NCBI RefSeq assembly: GCF_001542855.1
Contig: NZ_LNBY01000015.1
Span: forward strand, 372,001 to 436,000
Reading direction: 5' to 3'
DNA from: Erythrobacter sp. AP23
Lineage (GTDB): Bacteria > Pseudomonadota > Alphaproteobacteria > Sphingomonadales > Sphingomonadaceae
DNA length: 64,000 nt
Of this stretch, positions 61,828 through 64,000 are shown one piece after another. The notes below the pieces were generated by a model, which worked only from the letters and a program-made list of their open reading frames with translations, had not been told where the DNA came from and did not search any database. How positions within the stretch are numbered: the stretch's first letter is position 1; each line of letters starts with the position of its first letter. A program made the translations under genes and the position numbers.

Positions 61828-62354
61828 TCCTTCGTTTCTTCGCCGCCGTCCTGTTAGTTTACGCCTTCGGTTTTCTCGGCTTTGCCGTCTCGCTGCCGAA
61901 ACCGGTGGCGGGCGAGCGGACGGACGCGGTAATCGTGCTGACGGGCGGGCCGGGAAGGATCGCGCGCGGGCTCGCGGTGGTCGAGCAAGGGTTGGCGAAG
62001 GAAATGTTCGTCTCGGGGGTCGATCCGGAAGTCCGGCCTGCCGAATTCGCGGCCGAATTCGACGTTTCGCGGCGCACCATGGAATGCTGCGTCAAGCTCG
62101 GCTATCTCGCGGTCGACACGCGCAGCAATGCGGGCGAAGCGGCGCAATGGCTGAGGGAGAACGAATTCGAGTCGGTCCGGCTGGTGACGACCGACTGGCA
62201 TATGGCCCGCGCGAGTTCCGAATTCGGCGAAACCCTGCCGCCCGACATGCGCGTGGTGGAGGATGCGGTGGTCTCGCATCCCGATCTCGCCACGCTTTAT
62301 CTGGAATACAACAAGCTGCTCGCAGCGGCGATCTCGCAAGGGTTGCCGAGCTGA
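61824..62354 (+). CDS. DUF218 / YdcF-type envelope protein
   Basis: A 176-residue protein with an N-terminal membrane helix and the DUF218 core: DAVIVLTGGPGRIARGLAVVEQGLAKEMFVSG, then TRSNAGEAAQWL and RLVTTDWHMARA. Relatives (ElyC, SanA, YdcF) act on envelope polysaccharide or lipid-carrier metabolism. GTG 61824 overlaps the ftsX stop, so it belongs to the division operon. Confidence 0.88.
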   Translation: MILRFFAAVLLVYAFGFLGFAVSLPKPVAGERTDAVIVLTGGPGRIARGLAVVEQGLAKEMFVSGVDPEVRPAEFAAEFDVSRRTMECCVKLGYLAVDTRSNAGEAAQWLRENEFESVRLVTTDWHMARASSEFGETLPPDMRVVEDAVVSHPDLATLYLEYNKLLAAAISQGLPS

Positions 62355-62361
62355 AACTGTC

Positions 62362-63042
62362 ATGCGTCTGCTCCGCAATCTCGCCTTCTACCTCGCCTTC
62401 TATCTTGGCAGCCTGCTGATAACCGCGGCCTCGCTCGCGTCGCTGCCGTTCAGTATCGATGCCTTCCGCGCCCGCGTGCGCAACTGGGCGCAGTGGCAGC
62501 GCTGGTGCCTGACGCACCTGCTCGGTTGCGAGATCGTGCTCGACGGCGCGCCGCTCGACGAACCGGTGCTCTATGCCATCAAGCACGAAAGCTTCTTCGA
62601 GGCGATCGATGCGCCCGCACTGTTCGACACGCCAAGCGTCTTCGCCAAGCAGGAGCTGTTCCGTATCCCCTTGTGGGGCCGCGCGGCCGCCGCCTTCGGT
62701 CTGGTGCCGGTCGAACGCGATGCCGGGGCGAGGGCACTGATGACCATGATCCGCTCGGCCAAGGCACTGGTGGCGGATGGGCGCCCGCTGGTGATCTTTC
62801 CCGAGGGTACGCGCGTGCCACATGGCGAAAACCGCAAGCTGCAGGCGGGCTTTGCGGGGCTCTACAAGATGCTCGGCTTGCCAGTGGTGCCGGTAGCGGT
62901 CGATAGCGGGCCGGTCTATCACAGCCTGCTCAAGACACCGGGCCGGATCACCTACCGCTTCGCCGAACCGATCCCGCCGGGCCTCCCGCGCGCCGAATTG
63001 GAAGAGCGGGTGCGAGAGGCGATCAACGCGCTCAACAGCTGA
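62362..63042 (+). CDS. plsC: 1-acyl-sn-glycerol-3-phosphate acyltransferase
   Basis: A 226-residue PlsC-family enzyme that makes phosphatidic acid. One membrane helix leads the protein. IFPEGTR (motif III) and VPVAVDSG (motif IV) are clear. The catalytic HX4D motif reads KHESFFEAID: the fifth residue after His is Glu, not Asp, a conservative but notable change. Fourth gene of the ftsE operon. Confidence 0.88.
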   Translation: MRLLRNLAFYLAFYLGSLLITAASLASLPFSIDAFRARVRNWAQWQRWCLTHLLGCEIVLDGAPLDEPVLYAIKHESFFEAIDAPALFDTPSVFAKQELFRIPLWGRAAAAFGLVPVERDAGARALMTMIRSAKALVADGRPLVIFPEGTRVPHGENRKLQAGFAGLYKMLGLPVVPVAVDSGPVYHSLLKTPGRITYRFAEPIPPGLPRAELEERVREAINALNS

Positions 63043-63164
63043 AACTTACAGCCCGTCGCAGGGCGATGTCCATGCTGCGAGCGTTCGTTCGCGAATGTCT
63101 GCCTTTCCGCGGGATGGCTGGTGCATTCAGCGGGCATCTAACCGGCAACGGCTAGGCATCGCGC

Positions 63165-63836
63165 ATGGACAGACGCCAATTCCTTGCCTCCACAGCGGCC
63201 CTCGCATGCGTGACCGGTGCGGCACCACTCGGTGCGGTGCGCGCGCCAATGCGTGCCGAGCGTGCGCCGCTGCGCGAATGGGAAATCGGACCGGTCATCC
63301 GCGGACGCAACTATTCGGTCGGCATGCCGCTGCACCCGGAAATCTCACGCGAGGGATGGTTCTTCGATTTTCCCGGCCCGCGCCGGCGCGATGGCCATGT
63401 GCATTACGTGACCAGGCGCACCGGCCCGCTCGACGGCGCGCGCGGCTTGAGGTTGCGCTATCGCATCGACGCACAGGCTGGCACGCGCTTCGTGCCGCAG
63501 GAATTTCCGGACAGGACGGCGCTCTTGTCGCTCTATATCCAGCGGAGGGGCGACGACTGGCTGGCGCGCAGGGGCACGCAGTTCCACCGCTGGTATTCGC
63601 CGCAAGATCGCGTTGTGCCGCTCGAGCCGGGCGAGCATGAATTGACCATCCTCTTCGCGGAGAACTGGATCAGCGTGATGGGATCGGATCACGCGCGCAG
63701 TCCGCAGGCATTCGCCGAGGCACTGGCCGAAGCGGGCCGTGTCGGATTCACGCTGGGCAGCAGCGGCGGCCGCGGCCATGGCGTCTATGCTACCGCCCCG
63801 GCACGTTTCACGGTCCTGGAATTCAGCGTAATCTGA
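63165..63836 (+). CDS. Tat-exported protein of unknown function
   Basis: A 223-residue protein beginning MDRRQFLASTAALACVTGA, a twin-arginine signal. The mature part is beta-rich with GWFFDFPGPRR, GLRLRYRIDAQAGTRFVPQEF and ends in a LEFSVI strand, a jelly-roll-like layout. No catalytic motif is recognised. Tat export suggests the protein folds, possibly with a cofactor, before transport. Confidence 0.75.
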   Translation: MDRRQFLASTAALACVTGAAPLGAVRAPMRAERAPLREWEIGPVIRGRNYSVGMPLHPEISREGWFFDFPGPRRRDGHVHYVTRRTGPLDGARGLRLRYRIDAQAGTRFVPQEFPDRTALLSLYIQRRGDDWLARRGTQFHRWYSPQDRVVPLEPGEHELTILFAENWISVMGSDHARSPQAFAEALAEAGRVGFTLGSSGGRGHGVYATAPARFTVLEFSVI

Positions 63837-63890
63837 AGGCGCGCGCGGGCACTACTGTCACGGGGGATGTCTCGCCGCGTCGTCTGCCAC

Positions 63891-64000
63891 CTAGTGATCC
63901 TTGCGGCCGAAATCTGGGCGTGCGTCGTCCTGGCCCTCTTCGATGATCGAATTGCGGATGGCGCGGGTTTTTTCGAATAGGTCGAACAGCGTGTCGCCGT
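63891..64000 (-). CDS. C-terminal end of an unidentified protein (partial)
   Basis: The last 36 residues of a minus-strand gene whose start lies beyond the window. The end reads TLFDLFEKTRAIRNSIIEEGQ, then DDARPDFGRKDH and TAG. I do not recognise the family. Codon use fits the other genes. Confidence 0.5.
   Translation of the reverse strand, partial: GDTLFDLFEKTRAIRNSIIEEGQDDARPDFGRKDH

Noticed and set aside
1-64000. CRISPR arrays, insertion sequences and phage structural genes
   Set aside because: No set of regularly spaced repeats, no transposase and no capsid, tail or terminase proteins were seen in any frame.

Overview
The window looks like chromosomal DNA of an alphaproteobacterium of the order Sphingomonadales, most likely family Erythrobacteraceae. 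The reasons are the high GC content, the many TTG and GTG starts, the many short lipoproteins, and the gene neighbourhoods (ftsE-ftsX-DUF218-plsC, an argB-yggT-folD run, DUF2171, and PilZ, GGDEF and EAL proteins). I saw no phage, plasmid, insertion sequence or CRISPR array. Species and strain cannot be read from the sequence.

Layout. 1-4.5 kb: the end of guaA, two lipoprotein genes, a diverged second copy of the guaA 3' end, an ankyrin protein, a HhH-GPD DNA glycosylase and an unusual Nramp-type transporter. 4.5-12.7 kb: tldD, a zinc-finger protein, an ABC ATPase, nadB, two PilZ proteins, an alpha/beta hydrolase and a TonB-C-like secreted protein. 12.7-19.3 kb: class Ia ribonucleotide reductase, with nrdA and nrdB separated by opposite-strand genes and each preceded by a cluster of GANTC sites; a low-GC membrane protein follows nrdB. 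19.4-28.4 kb: small envelope proteins, argB, yggT-folD-lipoprotein-marC, a Lon-N-domain gene behind a CnoX-type thioredoxin gene, and tRNA-Gly. 28.6-32.3 kb: regulators, a thioesterase, a methyltransferase and an HD nucleotidase.

32.4-36.7 kb holds a four-gene minus-strand unit: lipoprotein, three-TM protein with a helical N-terminus, cytosolic-type subtilase with an inserted beta domain, and a small protein shaped like a subtilisin propeptide. I recognise no described system here and regard it as the best candidate for an undescribed one. 37-44.4 kb: a secreted protein, a TonB receptor with a His/Asp/Glu-rich loop (probably zinc), DoxX, a saccharopine-dehydrogenase-like reductase, a thioesterase-dcd pair and a NaChBac-type sodium channel. 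44.5-50.1 kb: putA, glpD and mtnP.

50.2-54.7 kb is a divergent cluster: an exported truncated globin with a DUF3034 outer-membrane barrel on one side, and a cupredoxin-like protein with a membrane GGDEF-EAL protein on the other. It suggests a periplasmic haem or copper sensor wired to c-di-GMP. 54.8-59.1 kb: a PEP-carboxylase homologue with altered catalytic motifs, a patatin-like protein and tRNA-Leu. 59.2-64 kb: a zinc-ribbon/DUF3426 protein, ftsE-ftsX, a DUF218 protein, plsC, a Tat-exported protein and a partial gene.
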